Of a DNA stretch of 64,000 nucleotides, positions 1 through 9,136 are shown piece after piece. Source of the DNA: Actinobacteria bacterium HGW-Actinobacteria-2. Its GTDB lineage: Bacteria; Actinomycetota; Actinomycetes; Propionibacteriales; Propionibacteriaceae. The notes under the pieces were generated by a model, which was given only the letters and a program-made list of their open reading frames with translations, searched no databases and was not told where the DNA came from. Where the stretch lies: positions 310,964-374,963 of the forward strand of contig PHEY01000001.1 in the NCBI GenBank assembly GCA_002841335.1, given 5' to 3'. Position numbers and translations under genes: made by a program. Position 1 is the stretch's first letter, and the number at the start of each line of letters is the position of its first letter.

Positions 1-301
1 GGCGATGATCGGCACCGGCGAACAGGGCCCCGAGAACGCCCAGATCCAGCTGTTGGCGCCGCTGAACGAGAACTCCACGATCGCCAAGTTCCTGGCCAAG
101 AACGGACCGGGGATGCAGCAGCTGTGCTACCGAGTGACCGACCTGGACCGCACATCGGCGATTCTTCGTGAGCGCGGCGTCCGCCTGCTCTACCCCGAAC
201 CGAAGATCGGCACCGGTGGATCACGGATCAATTTCGCCCACCCCAAGGACGTCGGTGGCGTGCTTTTGGAGATCGTTCAGCCGGCCGCGTCCGCACACTG
301 A
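1..301 (+). CDS. mce: methylmalonyl-CoA epimerase, C-terminal part (5' end outside window)
   Basis: Only the last ~99 codons are present; the frame is open at the left edge and stops with TGA at 299-301. The fragment matches the second half of the vicinal-oxygen-chelate fold of methylmalonyl-CoA epimerase: LLAPLNENSTIAKFL, then RERGVRLLYPEPK, GTGGSRINF and a final HPKDVGGVLLEIV that holds the conserved metal-binding Glu. The enzyme interconverts the R and S forms of methylmalonyl-CoA in the B12-dependent propionate/succinate route. The family usually has a His-His pair at the third metal-ligand position; here it is Gln-Gln (GPGMQQLCYRV), which I recall also from the mycobacterial homologue. 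The cobalamin adenosyltransferase at 6042 would serve the mutase of the same pathway. Confidence 0.9.
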   Translation, partial: AMIGTGEQGPENAQIQLLAPLNENSTIAKFLAKNGPGMQQLCYRVTDLDRTSAILRERGVRLLYPEPKIGTGGSRINFAHPKDVGGVLLEIVQPAASAH

Positions 302-314
302 TCGGAGCCTGTCG

Positions 315-339
315 CCCGGTGTCGTCAGACGGCACCGGG
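315..339 (+). terminator. hairpin after mce
   Basis: An 11-bp inverted repeat (315-325 with 329-339, one G-U pair, 3-nt loop) lies 13 bases after the mce stop codon. No T run follows, so it may be a weak terminator or only an mRNA 3' stabilising hairpin. Confidence 0.4.
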
Positions 340-343
340 CCGC

Positions 344-349
344 TACGAT
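344..349 (+). promoter_or_regulatory. possible -10 box for the DivIVA-like gene
   Basis: TACGAT fits the actinobacterial TANNNT -10 pattern and lies 28 bases before the GTG start at 378. No convincing -35 is seen, which is common for actinobacterial promoters. Confidence 0.3.
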
Positions 350-377
350 GCTGGCCTAACGACTACGGGAGGCAAGC

Positions 378-1556
378 GTGACCTACGACGACACTTCGGG
401 CTTGGATCTGTTTGACGAAACCGCCACCGCGGTAGGCAACTTCCCGCAAGCGTTACGTGGGTACGACAAAGGGGCGGTTGACGCCTACGTCCGCGATGTG
501 GAGGCCCAGCTTTCTCGCGCCAAGGCCCAGATTCGCCAGCAGCAGAAGCAACTGGCCGCTGCGGCAGCCAAGACTGACGACACCGACTTCTCCAAGCTGG
601 GCGCGCACGCCCGCGGGATGCTGCGTTCGGCAGAAGCCCAGGCCAACGAACTGCTGACCACTGCGCAGAACAAGGCTAAGGAAATCGTCACCCAGGCCGA
701 AGCCGAGGCTGAGCGCAAGGCCGAGGAGGCTCTCGCTAACGTCGAAGCCAGCCGCGCGCAGTCCGTCGACAGCTTCGCCGAACTGCGCAGACAGCTGAGT
801 GAGCAGAACGCCGCCGATCTGGCCGGGGTCAAGGACCAGGCCACCCTGATTCGTGAGGCCGCCGAACGCCAAGCCGAGCAGATCATCGCCGAAGCCCAGG
901 CGCAGGCGAAGCTGATCGCCGAGAAGAACAACACCGAGTGCGAGGCCAAGCTCGCCGAGGCCGAACGGCACTACGCCGAGCAGCAGGTGGCCCTGGCCCA
1001 GCAGAAGGAAGCCGACCTGGCCTCGCTGAAGCTGTCGCAGGAGGAGTCCGCCGCCGCGCTCGATGCGCTGGTGGCGTCGGCCCGCTCCCAGGCAGAGACC
1101 TACCAGACCAAGATCGAGTCCGACTCTCAGACGTGGGATCAGCGCCGCGAGGCCGTCCTGGCCGAGGCCGAGCGCACTCGTCAGGCGGCCGAGGCCGAAG
1201 CTGCCACCATCGTGTCGGCCGCACGGGCTGAGGCCAAGACCGTCCATGCGAAGGCGATCAAGGTGGCCGAAGAAAAGAAGGCCAAGCTGGAGTCCGCCGT
1301 GGACCTGCTCGCCGGACGGCAGAAGGCGATCCTCACGCAGCTCAACGAGCTGTACGCCATGGCCGGCAAGAGCGTCTCGGAGTTCACCGAATCCGACGAG
1401 GCTGCGCCGGCGCCGACCGCCGAGGTCACCGAGCCCGAGGTCACCGAGCCCGAGGTCGCTGAGGCCGAGCTCGCTGAGGCCGAGGTCATCGATGCCGAGC
1501 AGACTGAACTTCCCGAGAGTGAGCAGACCGTTCTCCTGGGCAAGAAGTCGGAGTAA
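378..1556 (+). CDS. DivIVA-domain coiled-coil protein
   Basis: A 392-residue soluble protein. Residues ~18-50 (FPQALRGYDKGAVDAYVRDVE) match the DivIVA N-terminal pattern, in which proteins bind curved membrane at poles and septa. Most of the rest (~40-330) is a long, Ala/Glu/Lys-rich coiled coil with no transmembrane segment. The last ~60 residues are an acidic tail with a short tandem repeat. The GTG start is chosen because GGGAGG sits 7 bases upstream. The family (Wag31/DivIVA relatives) organises polar growth and septation in actinobacteria; this one is longer than canonical Wag31, so it may be a paralogue and not the essential DivIVA. The AI-2E-type permease gene starts 3 bases after its stop and is probably co-transcribed. 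Confidence 0.75.
   Translation: MTYDDTSGLDLFDETATAVGNFPQALRGYDKGAVDAYVRDVEAQLSRAKAQIRQQQKQLAAAAAKTDDTDFSKLGAHARGMLRSAEAQANELLTTAQNKAKEIVTQAEAEAERKAEEALANVEASRAQSVDSFAELRRQLSEQNAADLAGVKDQATLIREAAERQAEQIIAEAQAQAKLIAEKNNTECEAKLAEAERHYAEQQVALAQQKEADLASLKLSQEESAAALDALVASARSQAETYQTKIESDSQTWDQRREAVLAEAERTRQAAEAEAATIVSAARAEAKTVHAKAIKVAEEKKAKLESAVDLLAGRQKAILTQLNELYAMAGKSVSEFTESDEAAPAPTAEVTEPEVTEPEVAEAELAEAEVIDAEQTELPESEQTVLLGKKSE
1422..1481 (+). repeat. four 15-bp tandem repeats inside the DivIVA-like gene
   Basis: Copies begin at 1422, 1437, 1452 and 1467. The first two are identical (GAGGTCACCGAGCCC), the other two diverged. They encode five-residue units of the type EVTEP/EVAEA in the acidic tail and keep the reading frame, so copy-number change would only lengthen or shorten the tail. 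Confidence 0.85.
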
Positions 1557-1559
1557 GCC

Positions 1560-2768
1560 ATGACCGTTCCCCCTGCTGACCCCGGACCCGACGCCGTCGA
1601 CGCCGTTGCGGCTGCGGCCGCCGCCGACCCCGCCGGTGAACCGGGCAGCAGAGGGTGGTTGCGGCGCTGGCGGCGAATCACCCAGCCCACTCCCCCGGAC
1701 CTCAACCCCGGGACCACCGACGACCCCAGTCGCACCAGCTTGCTGGATCGCAGCCCGCTGCAGATCGGCTTCTTCGGCACCATCGGGGCGATGGCCGCGG
1801 TCGCCTTGGTCTCGACCGTGGGCGCCTTGGGATCCATCCTGCTGCTGGTGCTCTTCTCCTTCGCCCTCGCCTTGGGCCTGAATCCGGCGGTGAGTTGGTT
1901 CCACAACCGTGGGCTTCGGCGCGGTCTGGCGGTCGTGGTGGTCGCCCTGGTTGCACTGATCCTGCTGGGCCTGGCGATGTGGGCGCTAGTCCCGGTGATC
2001 ATCCAACAGGTCCAGTTGCTGCTCACTCAAACGCCGGTGTTCCTGGACAATCTGCGCCAGAACGAGCAGATCGCGGCCTTCGACGCCCAGTTCAAGGTGA
2101 TCGACAAGGCTGTGGAGTTCGTCTCCAGCGGTGCTTGGATCAGCGGCTTGTTCGGCGGCCTGGTCGGCGCCGGCCAGGCGGTCGCGACCGGCACCTTCAG
2201 CGTGATCATCACCATCGTGCTCACGCTGTACTTCCTGATCACGCTGCCAAGCATCAAGGACGTGATCTACCAACTCGCTCCGGCTTCTCGTCGGCCGCGC
2301 GTGCGCTACCTGGCCAACGAGATGTTCAAGCGGGTCGGCGGTTACGTCTCGGGGCTGTTCACCGTGATGCTGATCTGGATGACGGTCACGTTCATCTTCC
2401 TCAACATCATCGGAATCGGCGAGTACGCGGTGGCCTTGATGGTCGTGGTCGGTCTGCTCGCCTTGATCCCGGTGGTCGGCACGACCGTCTCAACGATCAT
2501 CTTGTCGATTGTGGCGTTCGCGTTCTCGCCGACCACGGGCTTCATCACCTTGGGCTTCTTCCTGGTCTACCAGCAAGTGGACGCCTACTTCATTGCGCCG
2601 AGGATCTTCGCCCGGTCGGTCCAGATCCCTGCGGTGCTGGTCATGCTCGCCGCGATCGCCGGCGGCACCCTGATCGGCATTCTCGGTGCGATCCTGGCCA
2701 TTCCGATCACCGCAGCCCTGCTGCTGCTGTACCGCGAGGTGCTGGTTCCGCACCTCGACCGCAAGTAG
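1560..2768 (+). CDS. AI-2E family (PerM-like) transporter
   Basis: A 402-residue membrane protein of the AI-2E/UPF0118 family. The first ~65 residues are a cytoplasmic Pro/Ala-rich extension. Two adjacent membrane segments follow (about 75-110 and 118-145), then a soluble amphipathic stretch (LLTQTPVFLDNLRQN...), and a C-terminal bundle of about five further segments including the usual Gly/Pro-rich stretch VGLLALIPVVGTTVS and the conserved YQQVDAYFIAPRIF. Family members have been linked to export of AI-2, auxin or sodium/proton exchange, so the substrate cannot be given from sequence. It begins 3 bases after the DivIVA-like gene and ends 4 bases before the next start, implying an operon. Confidence 0.85.
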   Translation: MTVPPADPGPDAVDAVAAAAAADPAGEPGSRGWLRRWRRITQPTPPDLNPGTTDDPSRTSLLDRSPLQIGFFGTIGAMAAVALVSTVGALGSILLLVLFSFALALGLNPAVSWFHNRGLRRGLAVVVVALVALILLGLAMWALVPVIIQQVQLLLTQTPVFLDNLRQNEQIAAFDAQFKVIDKAVEFVSSGAWISGLFGGLVGAGQAVATGTFSVIITIVLTLYFLITLPSIKDVIYQLAPASRRPRVRYLANEMFKRVGGYVSGLFTVMLIWMTVTFIFLNIIGIGEYAVALMVVVGLLALIPVVGTTVSTIILSIVAFAFSPTTGFITLGFFLVYQQVDAYFIAPRIFARSVQIPAVLVMLAAIAGGTLIGILGAILAIPITAALLLLYREVLVPHLDRK

Positions 2769-2772
2769 CTCG

Positions 2773-3483
2773 ATGGCCGTTCACCTCATCGGCGGTGGCT
2801 GGGACGAGGACGAGTCCACCTGGACGGGCCGCTTCCTGACCGAGGCTGCTCAACGAAGCGGTGGTCGTTCACCACGACTGGTGGTGGTGTTGTGGGCGCA
2901 GACTCTCGCCGAGGGCGAGCGTTGGCACGACGAGTACCGCGCAGACTTCACCGGCCTGGGTCGGTGCGAAATCGAGATCGTGCAACTGGCGCCTGATCGT
3001 CCCCTTCGCCCCGATGACCTCACTGACGCCGACGGCATCTTCATCGGCGGTGGGCTCACTCCCGGCTATCACGAGGCCGTCTTGCCTGCCCGCGACGCGA
3101 TCCGTACGGCCGTGGCAGCAGGCGTTCCCTACGCGGGGTTCTCTGCGGGCGCCATGATCGCCGGCAGCCAAGCGCTGGTCGGTGGATGGCAGCTGGGCGG
3201 TATCGCGGTGTGCCCCGCCGAGGCGGGCGAGGGATTGGTCGAGCTCAGTCTTGCCGAAGGGCTCGGCCTGGTGGAGGCCGTCGTGGATGTTCACTGTGCT
3301 CAGATGGGTCTGCTTGGCCGCGGCATCGCTATCGTCGAGGCCGGGCTAGCGCCGTGGGTGATCGCCGTGGACGAATGCACCTCGGCCATCGTCGACTCCG
3401 AGGTCACCACCGCTGGTAAGGGACGGGTCTGGCAGATCCGATCCTCCACCGACGGTGCGGTGGTCAGCAGCGTCCGAGCCTGA
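2773..3483 (+). CDS. peptidase S51-like (type 1 glutamine amidotransferase-like) protein
   Basis: A 236-residue cytoplasmic protein. It has the S51 nucleophile elbow GFSAGAM (residues ~121-127, Ser in SAGA), an earlier IFIGGGLTPGYH segment and a later DVHCAQMGLLGRG segment that supplies the expected His. Family members include aspartyl dipeptidase PepE and cyanophycinase; this protein lacks the length of cyanophycinase, and the substrate is not predictable. The ATG at 2773 is chosen over the upstream in-frame start because that one lies inside the permease gene and the protein aligns from MAVHLIGGG. It ends 12 bases before the convergent nucS stop. Confidence 0.75.
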   Translation: MAVHLIGGGWDEDESTWTGRFLTEAAQRSGGRSPRLVVVLWAQTLAEGERWHDEYRADFTGLGRCEIEIVQLAPDRPLRPDDLTDADGIFIGGGLTPGYHEAVLPARDAIRTAVAAGVPYAGFSAGAMIAGSQALVGGWQLGGIAVCPAEAGEGLVELSLAEGLGLVEAVVDVHCAQMGLLGRGIAIVEAGLAPWVIAVDECTSAIVDSEVTTAGKGRVWQIRSSTDGAVVSSVRA

Positions 3484-3495
3484 ACGCGCGCCGAC

Positions 3496-4206
3496 CTAGA
3501 ACAGCCGCTCGGAGGCGTCGTCCAGCCCGCGGAGGGCGTCGTAATCCACCAGGACGCAGTCGATCGAGCGCGTCCCGGCCAGGGTACGGGCCTGCGGCTT
3601 GATCTGCTGCGCGGCGAACACGCCCCGCACCGGCGCCAGCAACGGATCGGCGTTCATCAACTCCAGGTAGCGCGACAGCTGCTCGACCCCGTCGATCTCG
3701 CCGCGCCGCTTGACCTCGACCGCCACATAGACCCCGGCCTGATCGCGGTAGAGGAGGTCGACCGGTCCGATCGGCGTGAGGTACTCGCGCTGCACCAGCG
3801 TCCAGCCATCACCGAAGGTGGCCGGGCTCTCGGCCAGCAGCGCTTGCAGGTGCGCCTCCACCCCGTCCTTCTGCAGGCCCGGGTCGACTCCCAGTTCGTG
3901 TTGGGAGTCGTGGAAGACCTCGCCGATCGCGATCTGCAGGGTGTCGCCGTCGTTGTTGCGCACCTCCCACACCTCGGTGAGCCCGACCTCGTCGGCGGCG
4001 ACGACTGCTTCCACATCGGCCGGCGGCGGACTCACCTTCAGGGTGCAGGGGGCGCTCATCCAGTTCAGGGGCTTGTAGGCACGATCGTCGGCGTGGATCG
4101 ACACCGAACCATCAGCTTTCACCATGATCAGCCGGGTGGCCATCGGGAGGTGGGCGCTGAGCCGCCCGGCGTAATCGACCTGGCAACGGGCTATCAACAG
4201 ACGCAC
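3496..4206 (-). CDS. nucS: mismatch-specific endonuclease NucS/EndoMS
   Basis: A 236-residue NucS, the nuclease of the noncanonical mismatch-repair pathway used by most actinobacteria, which lack MutS/MutL. The N-terminal half is the DNA-binding/dimerisation domain ([16 protein letters not shown]..., [19 protein letters not shown]). The C-terminal RecB-like nuclease domain shows GPVDLLYRD followed by [17 protein letters not shown], which holds the catalytic Asp, Glu and Lys. The last residues (ASERLF) resemble the sliding-clamp binding motif found at the end of NucS. The start is GTG at 4206. Mycobacterium also has nucS between the atp cluster and mce, so the place supports the call. Confidence 0.96.
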   Translation of the reverse strand: MRLLIARCQVDYAGRLSAHLPMATRLIMVKADGSVSIHADDRAYKPLNWMSAPCTLKVSPPPADVEAVVAADEVGLTEVWEVRNNDGDTLQIAIGEVFHDSQHELGVDPGLQKDGVEAHLQALLAESPATFGDGWTLVQREYLTPIGPVDLLYRDQAGVYVAVEVKRRGEIDGVEQLSRYLELMNADPLLAPVRGVFAAQQIKPQARTLAGTRSIDCVLVDYDALRGLDDASERLF

Positions 4207-4271
4207 CCGGACAACATACCGGGACCGCCGACGACTTGCCCATCCGGCCCGCTATGGCATAGGACTGCTGC

Positions 4272-4547
4272 ATGGCCAAGCGACCGTCGAAGCATCTGCG
4301 CGCACCGCGGCCGCTCAACACCAACGCGTTCGCGCGAAGTGAGAGCCGCAGCGATGGCGAGTGGATGGTGCAGGCGATGAGCGCCGACGCCGCCACCAAG
4401 AGCTACGTGTGTCCTGGCTGCGAGCGCATCGTCGCCCCGGGCACACCGCATGTGGTCGTCTGGCCCCGTCAGGCCAGCATCGGCTCGTCGTCTGCGGTGG
4501 ACGAGCGTCGGCACTGGCATCACGCCTGCTGGAACCGCCGCCCATGA
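4272..4547 (+). CDS. small conserved zinc-binding (HNH-like) protein
   Basis: A 91-residue basic protein. After an Arg/Lys-rich N-terminus, residues ~46-91 contain CPGC and a closing HWHHACW motif, a C-x2-C ... H-H-x2-C arrangement suggestive of one zinc site and reminiscent of a degenerate HNH fold. Actinobacterial homologues are usually labelled ATP/GTP-binding protein, but no nucleotide-binding motif is visible here. Its TGA overlaps the ATG of the next gene (ATGA at 4544-4547), so the two are probably translationally coupled. Function unknown. Confidence 0.7.
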   Translation: MAKRPSKHLRAPRPLNTNAFARSESRSDGEWMVQAMSADAATKSYVCPGCERIVAPGTPHVVVWPRQASIGSSSAVDERRHWHHACWNRRP

Positions 4548-5323
4548 CCGGACTCACCCTCACTCCGGTGGGCACCCAGCCGCCACGATTCGTCTTCCTG
4601 CACGGCCTGTTCGGGCGCGGGCGCAACTGGACCCGCATCGCCCAGGGGCTGCTCCCCCACGGCGGATCGGTGCTGGTCGACCTGCCCAATCACGGCACCA
4701 GCCCCTGGACCGAGCAGATCAGCTTCCCGGGCATGGCCCAGGCGGTGAACGCCGAGGTCGAGACCCTCGATGCGCCGGTGGTGCTGGTCGGGCACTCCTT
4801 GGGCGGCAAGGTGGCCATGTGGGCGGCGCTGAGCCGCCCGGAGCTGTACGCGGGGCTCGCAGTGGTCGACATCTCCCCCACCGATTCTGGCCAGGTGAGC
4901 GCCTTCGGGCCCTACATCGCCGCCATGCAGGCGATCGACCTCACCACCCTGCAGAGCAAGGCGGAGGCCGATCAACTGCTCACTGCGGCTGTCCCGAGCC
5001 TTGCGGTGCGGCAGTTCCTGCTGACCAACCTGCGGGACCGCGGCGGCTGGCATTGGCAGCCCAACCTCGAGCTGCTCGCCGCCTCCCTGCCGGAGCTTGC
5101 CGGCTGGCCGGACGCCGGCGATCGGCAGTTCGTCGGTCCCACCAGCTGGATCGTGGGCGGGCGCTCGCACTACTTCCGTCCCGGCGACCTGGACACTATG
5201 CAGCGGCACTTCCCCGCCGTCGGTCAGGTGGTGGTGCCCGATGCCGGACACTGGGTGCACGCCGACCAGCCGGAGGCTGTCATCGCGGCACTGGCAGCAC
5301 TCAGCGCGGCTTCACCGAGGTGA
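4544..5323 (+). CDS. alpha/beta-fold hydrolase (YbfF-like esterase)
   Basis: A 259-residue serine hydrolase. The oxyanion-hole region FLHGLFGRGRNW lies near residue 20. The nucleophile elbow GHSLGGK (~83-89) gives the catalytic Ser. A late Asp region (WIVGGRSHYF) and the His in DAGHWVHADQP complete the triad, with the HW(V/I)HxxxP context typical of the YbfF/esterase clade. The start codon overlaps the preceding gene's stop. The 3' end overlaps the convergent cyclophilin gene by 23 bp, unusual but consistent with both stop codons. Substrate unknown. Confidence 0.85.
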   Translation: MTGLTLTPVGTQPPRFVFLHGLFGRGRNWTRIAQGLLPHGGSVLVDLPNHGTSPWTEQISFPGMAQAVNAEVETLDAPVVLVGHSLGGKVAMWAALSRPELYAGLAVVDISPTDSGQVSAFGPYIAAMQAIDLTTLQSKAEADQLLTAAVPSLAVRQFLLTNLRDRGGWHWQPNLELLAASLPELAGWPDAGDRQFVGPTSWIVGGRSHYFRPGDLDTMQRHFPAVGQVVVPDAGHWVHADQPEAVIAALAALSAASPR

Positions 5324-5966
5324 TCTCGGCGGGGGTCAACGGTGTGCCGACCCCCATACCCTCGGAGTTGTCGGTACCGGCTGCAGCAAGGGCGCCCAGG
5401 ACTTTCAGGCCCGCAGCGTCGATCGTGCCGAACACGGTGTAGTTGGGCGGCAAAACGGTGTCGCCGAAGACCAGGAAGAACTGCGAGCCCTGACTCGACG
5501 GCTGCGACGTCCGCGCCATCGCCAGGGTGCCTGCCGGGTAGGTCTCCTTACCGGTGACCTCCTCGGCAAAGCGGTAGCCCGGGCTTCCGGTGCCCGTGGC
5601 TGTCGGGTCCCCACATTGGAGCATTTGGAAGCTGCCCGGCACATCGCCCAGCCGATGGCAGACGGTCTTGTCGAAGTACCCCTGTCCGGCCAGCGAGATG
5701 AAGGAGTTCACTGTGCACGGGGCGGCTGCCTGATCCAAGGTGAGGCCGACCGGCTGGCCGTTGAGATTCAGCACGTAGTCGACCGACCCGGTGTTGGGAA
5801 CCCCGGTGGACGCCGGCAGCTTCGCCGGCTTGGCGGCGGCACCGTCAGCGAGGTAGGTGCACGAGGCGCCACCGGTGGACTGAGGTGTTGCCGGCTGAGC
5901 AGGGGCGGAGCACCCGGACAGTGCGACTCCGGCAACGACGAGGGCGGTGATCACAGCAATCTTCAC
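5301..5966 (-). CDS. cyclophilin-type peptidyl-prolyl isomerase lipoprotein
   Basis: A 221-residue secreted lipoprotein. The signal peptide has lipobox LSGC (acylated Cys19), followed by a Pro/Thr/Ala linker and then a cyclophilin domain (~residues 60-221) that speeds cis-trans isomerisation of prolyl bonds outside the membrane. Recognisable blocks are NSFISLAGQGYFDKTVCHRL, GTLAMART, GSQFFLVFGD and NYTVFGTI. The GTG start at 5966 is chosen because the lipobox sits the right distance from it; the longer in-frame extension upstream runs through the pduO gene on the other strand and is unlikely. It is convergent with the hydrolase gene and divergent from pduO. Confidence 0.88.
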   Translation of the reverse strand: MKIAVITALVVAGVALSGCSAPAQPATPQSTGGASCTYLADGAAAKPAKLPASTGVPNTGSVDYVLNLNGQPVGLTLDQAAAPCTVNSFISLAGQGYFDKTVCHRLGDVPGSFQMLQCGDPTATGTGSPGYRFAEEVTGKETYPAGTLAMARTSQPSSQGSQFFLVFGDTVLPPNYTVFGTIDAAGLKVLGALAAAGTDNSEGMGVGTPLTPAEITSVKPR

Positions 5967-6041
5967 CCGCCCAAGGCTGCCATATCGTCGCGGCCGGGGC
6001 GGCGTTTGACACCGCCTCCTCGACCGTGTTGATTGGCTGTC

Positions 6042-6803
6042 ATGGTCAAGCTCACCCGCATCTACACCCGCACCGGAGACGCCGGAACCACGCGGTTGTC
6101 GGACAACTCCGAGACCGCCAAGACCGATCCCCGGGTGCAGGCCTATGGCCACGTCGATGAGGCCAACTCGATGATCGGGGTGGTGCTCACCCAGCCGGGA
6201 CTGTCCGACGACATCGCAGCCGTGCTCACCCATGTTCAGAACGAACTCTTCGACTGCGGCGCTGACTTGTCCAACCCGCTCCAGGCCGACGAGTCCAACA
6301 CCCTGAGGGTGATCGAGCCCTACGTCAGCCGTCTGGAGTCCTGGTGCGACCAGTACTCCCAGGACCTCCCCGACCTTCCGTCCTTCGTACTGCCCGGCGG
6401 CACGCCTGCCTCGGCGTGGCTGCAGGTGGCCCGCACAGTCGTTCGCCGCGCCGAACGGACGGGTTGGGCCGCGGCCAGCGTGTACGGCAACCAGCCGGCC
6501 GCTGATGGCCGTCCGGGTGGAGTGAATCTGCTGGCCCTGGCCTATCTCAACCGGCTCTCCGACCTGTTGTTCATCCTGGCTCGCGTCGCCGGTCAGCCCA
6601 ATGCCGAAGTGCTGTGGGTGCCCGGTAAGGATCGTCAGGCTCCTGACCCAACAGCGATCCGGTCGAGCAGGGAACACGCCGCCAGGCCGAATGTCGACTC
6701 CGAGTCCGATCCCGAGTCACCGACAGCGTCCGAGCCGACCACCGACGCGCAGCCGCCCACGGCAGCCGAGGAGGAGACAAGCAACGAAAAGCCCGCCGAG
6801 TAA
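6042..6803 (+). CDS. cob(I)alamin adenosyltransferase, PduO type
   Basis: A 253-residue enzyme that transfers adenosyl from ATP to cob(I)alamin to make coenzyme B12. The ATP-binding N-terminus TRTGDAGTTRL (residues ~8-18), VDEANSMIG (~41) and the RRAER helix (~140) are characteristic. The core ends near residue 190; the remaining ~60 residues are an acidic, Pro/Ser/Thr/Glu-rich tail with no recognisable domain. ATG 6042 is preferred over TTG 6033, since the family starts close to MVxLTRIYTRTGD; no clear ribosome site decides it. It sits beside the DUF2550 gene as in mycobacteria. Adenosylcobalamin would feed methylmalonyl-CoA mutase, the partner of the epimerase at the left edge. Confidence 0.92.
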   Translation: MVKLTRIYTRTGDAGTTRLSDNSETAKTDPRVQAYGHVDEANSMIGVVLTQPGLSDDIAAVLTHVQNELFDCGADLSNPLQADESNTLRVIEPYVSRLESWCDQYSQDLPDLPSFVLPGGTPASAWLQVARTVVRRAERTGWAAASVYGNQPAADGRPGGVNLLALAYLNRLSDLLFILARVAGQPNAEVLWVPGKDRQAPDPTAIRSSREHAARPNVDSESDPESPTASEPTTDAQPPTAAEEETSNEKPAE

Positions 6804-6806
6804 CCC

Positions 6807-7247
6807 TCAGCGGTAGCGCGCGCCGGGCGGCGCAGACTCCAGCCAGCTCAGCAACCCGGTCAGTGACGCCGGCGACATTGCCAGTTCCCAGCTGTGACCA
6901 TCGTTCAGCTCGATGGCCACAATGCGCTCATCGTGATTTAGCCCGACAGCCTCGATCGGGTCGGGATCGCGCTGCACCCCGGCATGCGAGATGGAGCGGG
7001 GGAAGATCACCCGCGGCCGCAGCGACGGCGAGAACACCCGGAACCACTCCAGATTGTCCCCGGAATAACGCGCGACGCCCAGGACCCAACCGGTCCCGGG
7101 CGTCGTGGCAGACAGTCGAAGGCTGCAGTCGAACAGCCCTCCCATACGCGACAGCCAGCGGCGTCGAGAGGCCAGGAAGACTACGGGGACCAGCAAAATG
7201 ACGATGACGGCCACGGCCGTCCATTCCGCGATTCCCAACAGCTCCAC
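6807..7247 (-). CDS. DUF2550 membrane-anchored protein
   Basis: A 146-residue protein with one N-terminal membrane helix (~8-27, AEWTAVAVIVILLVPVVFL) and a cytoplasmic or extracytoplasmic domain beginning FDCSLR and containing GWVLGVARYSGDNLEWFRVFS, the hallmark of DUF2550. It is the last gene of the atp cluster, 15 bases after atpC, the same place as Rv1312 in Mycobacterium tuberculosis. No biochemical role is established; the conserved linkage suggests a connection with ATP synthase or cell-envelope bioenergetics, which is inference. Confidence 0.85.
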   Translation of the reverse strand: MELLGIAEWTAVAVIVILLVPVVFLASRRRWLSRMGGLFDCSLRLSATTPGTGWVLGVARYSGDNLEWFRVFSPSLRPRVIFPRSISHAGVQRDPDPIEAVGLNHDERIVAIELNDGHSWELAMSPASLTGLLSWLESAPPGARYR

Positions 7248-7262
7248 TGGCCGAACCCGACG

Positions 7263-7667
7263 CTAGTGGCCCTGTGCGATTCGAGCGGCCTTCACCTGGG
7301 CTTGCGCCCGCAGGTAATGGTGCCGCGTCTCATCGTCGATCTCACCGGCGTTGAGACGCTTCTCCGCAGCGGCGAGTTCGTGCTCGGCAGCCTTCAGATC
7401 GATCTCAGCAGCGACCCGGGCGAACTGCGCCAGCAGCGAGACCCGGTTCTCCGCGACCGAGATGAAGCCACCATCGACAACCACGACCTCGCGGTTGCCG
7501 TCGGGGGTCAGCACCTCGGCGGCGCAGGGCACCAGCGAAGCGAGCAGTGGCTCGTGATTCGGCAGAACGCCGATATCACCTTCGGTGGTTCGGGCGACCA
7601 CGCTGAGGGCGTCACCTTGCCAGGCAATGCCCTCAGCCGCGACGACCTCGACCTGCAGTACCGTCAC
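7263..7667 (-). CDS. atpC: F1 ATP synthase epsilon subunit
   Basis: A 134-residue epsilon subunit of the central stalk, which couples rotation and inhibits hydrolysis. The N-terminal beta sandwich (LQVEVVAAEGIAWQGDALSVVARTTEGDIGVLPNHEPLL) and a full C-terminal helical hairpin (EHELAAAEKRLNAG...) are both present. The start is GTG at 7667, 2 bases after the atpD stop. Confidence 0.97.
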   Translation of the reverse strand: MTVLQVEVVAAEGIAWQGDALSVVARTTEGDIGVLPNHEPLLASLVPCAAEVLTPDGNREVVVVDGGFISVAENRVSLLAQFARVAAEIDLKAAEHELAAAEKRLNAGEIDDETRHHYLRAQAQVKAARIAQGH

Positions 7668-7669
7668 CG

Positions 7670-9136
<1,467 letters not shown>

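Noticed and set aside
1422-1481. CRISPR-like repeat
   Set aside because: Fifteen-base units without spacers, inside a coding frame.
453-1904. 483-codon minus-strand ORF across the DivIVA-like gene
   Set aside because: Antisense shadow of a GC-rich coiled-coil gene; Gly/Leu-rich low-complexity product without any domain.
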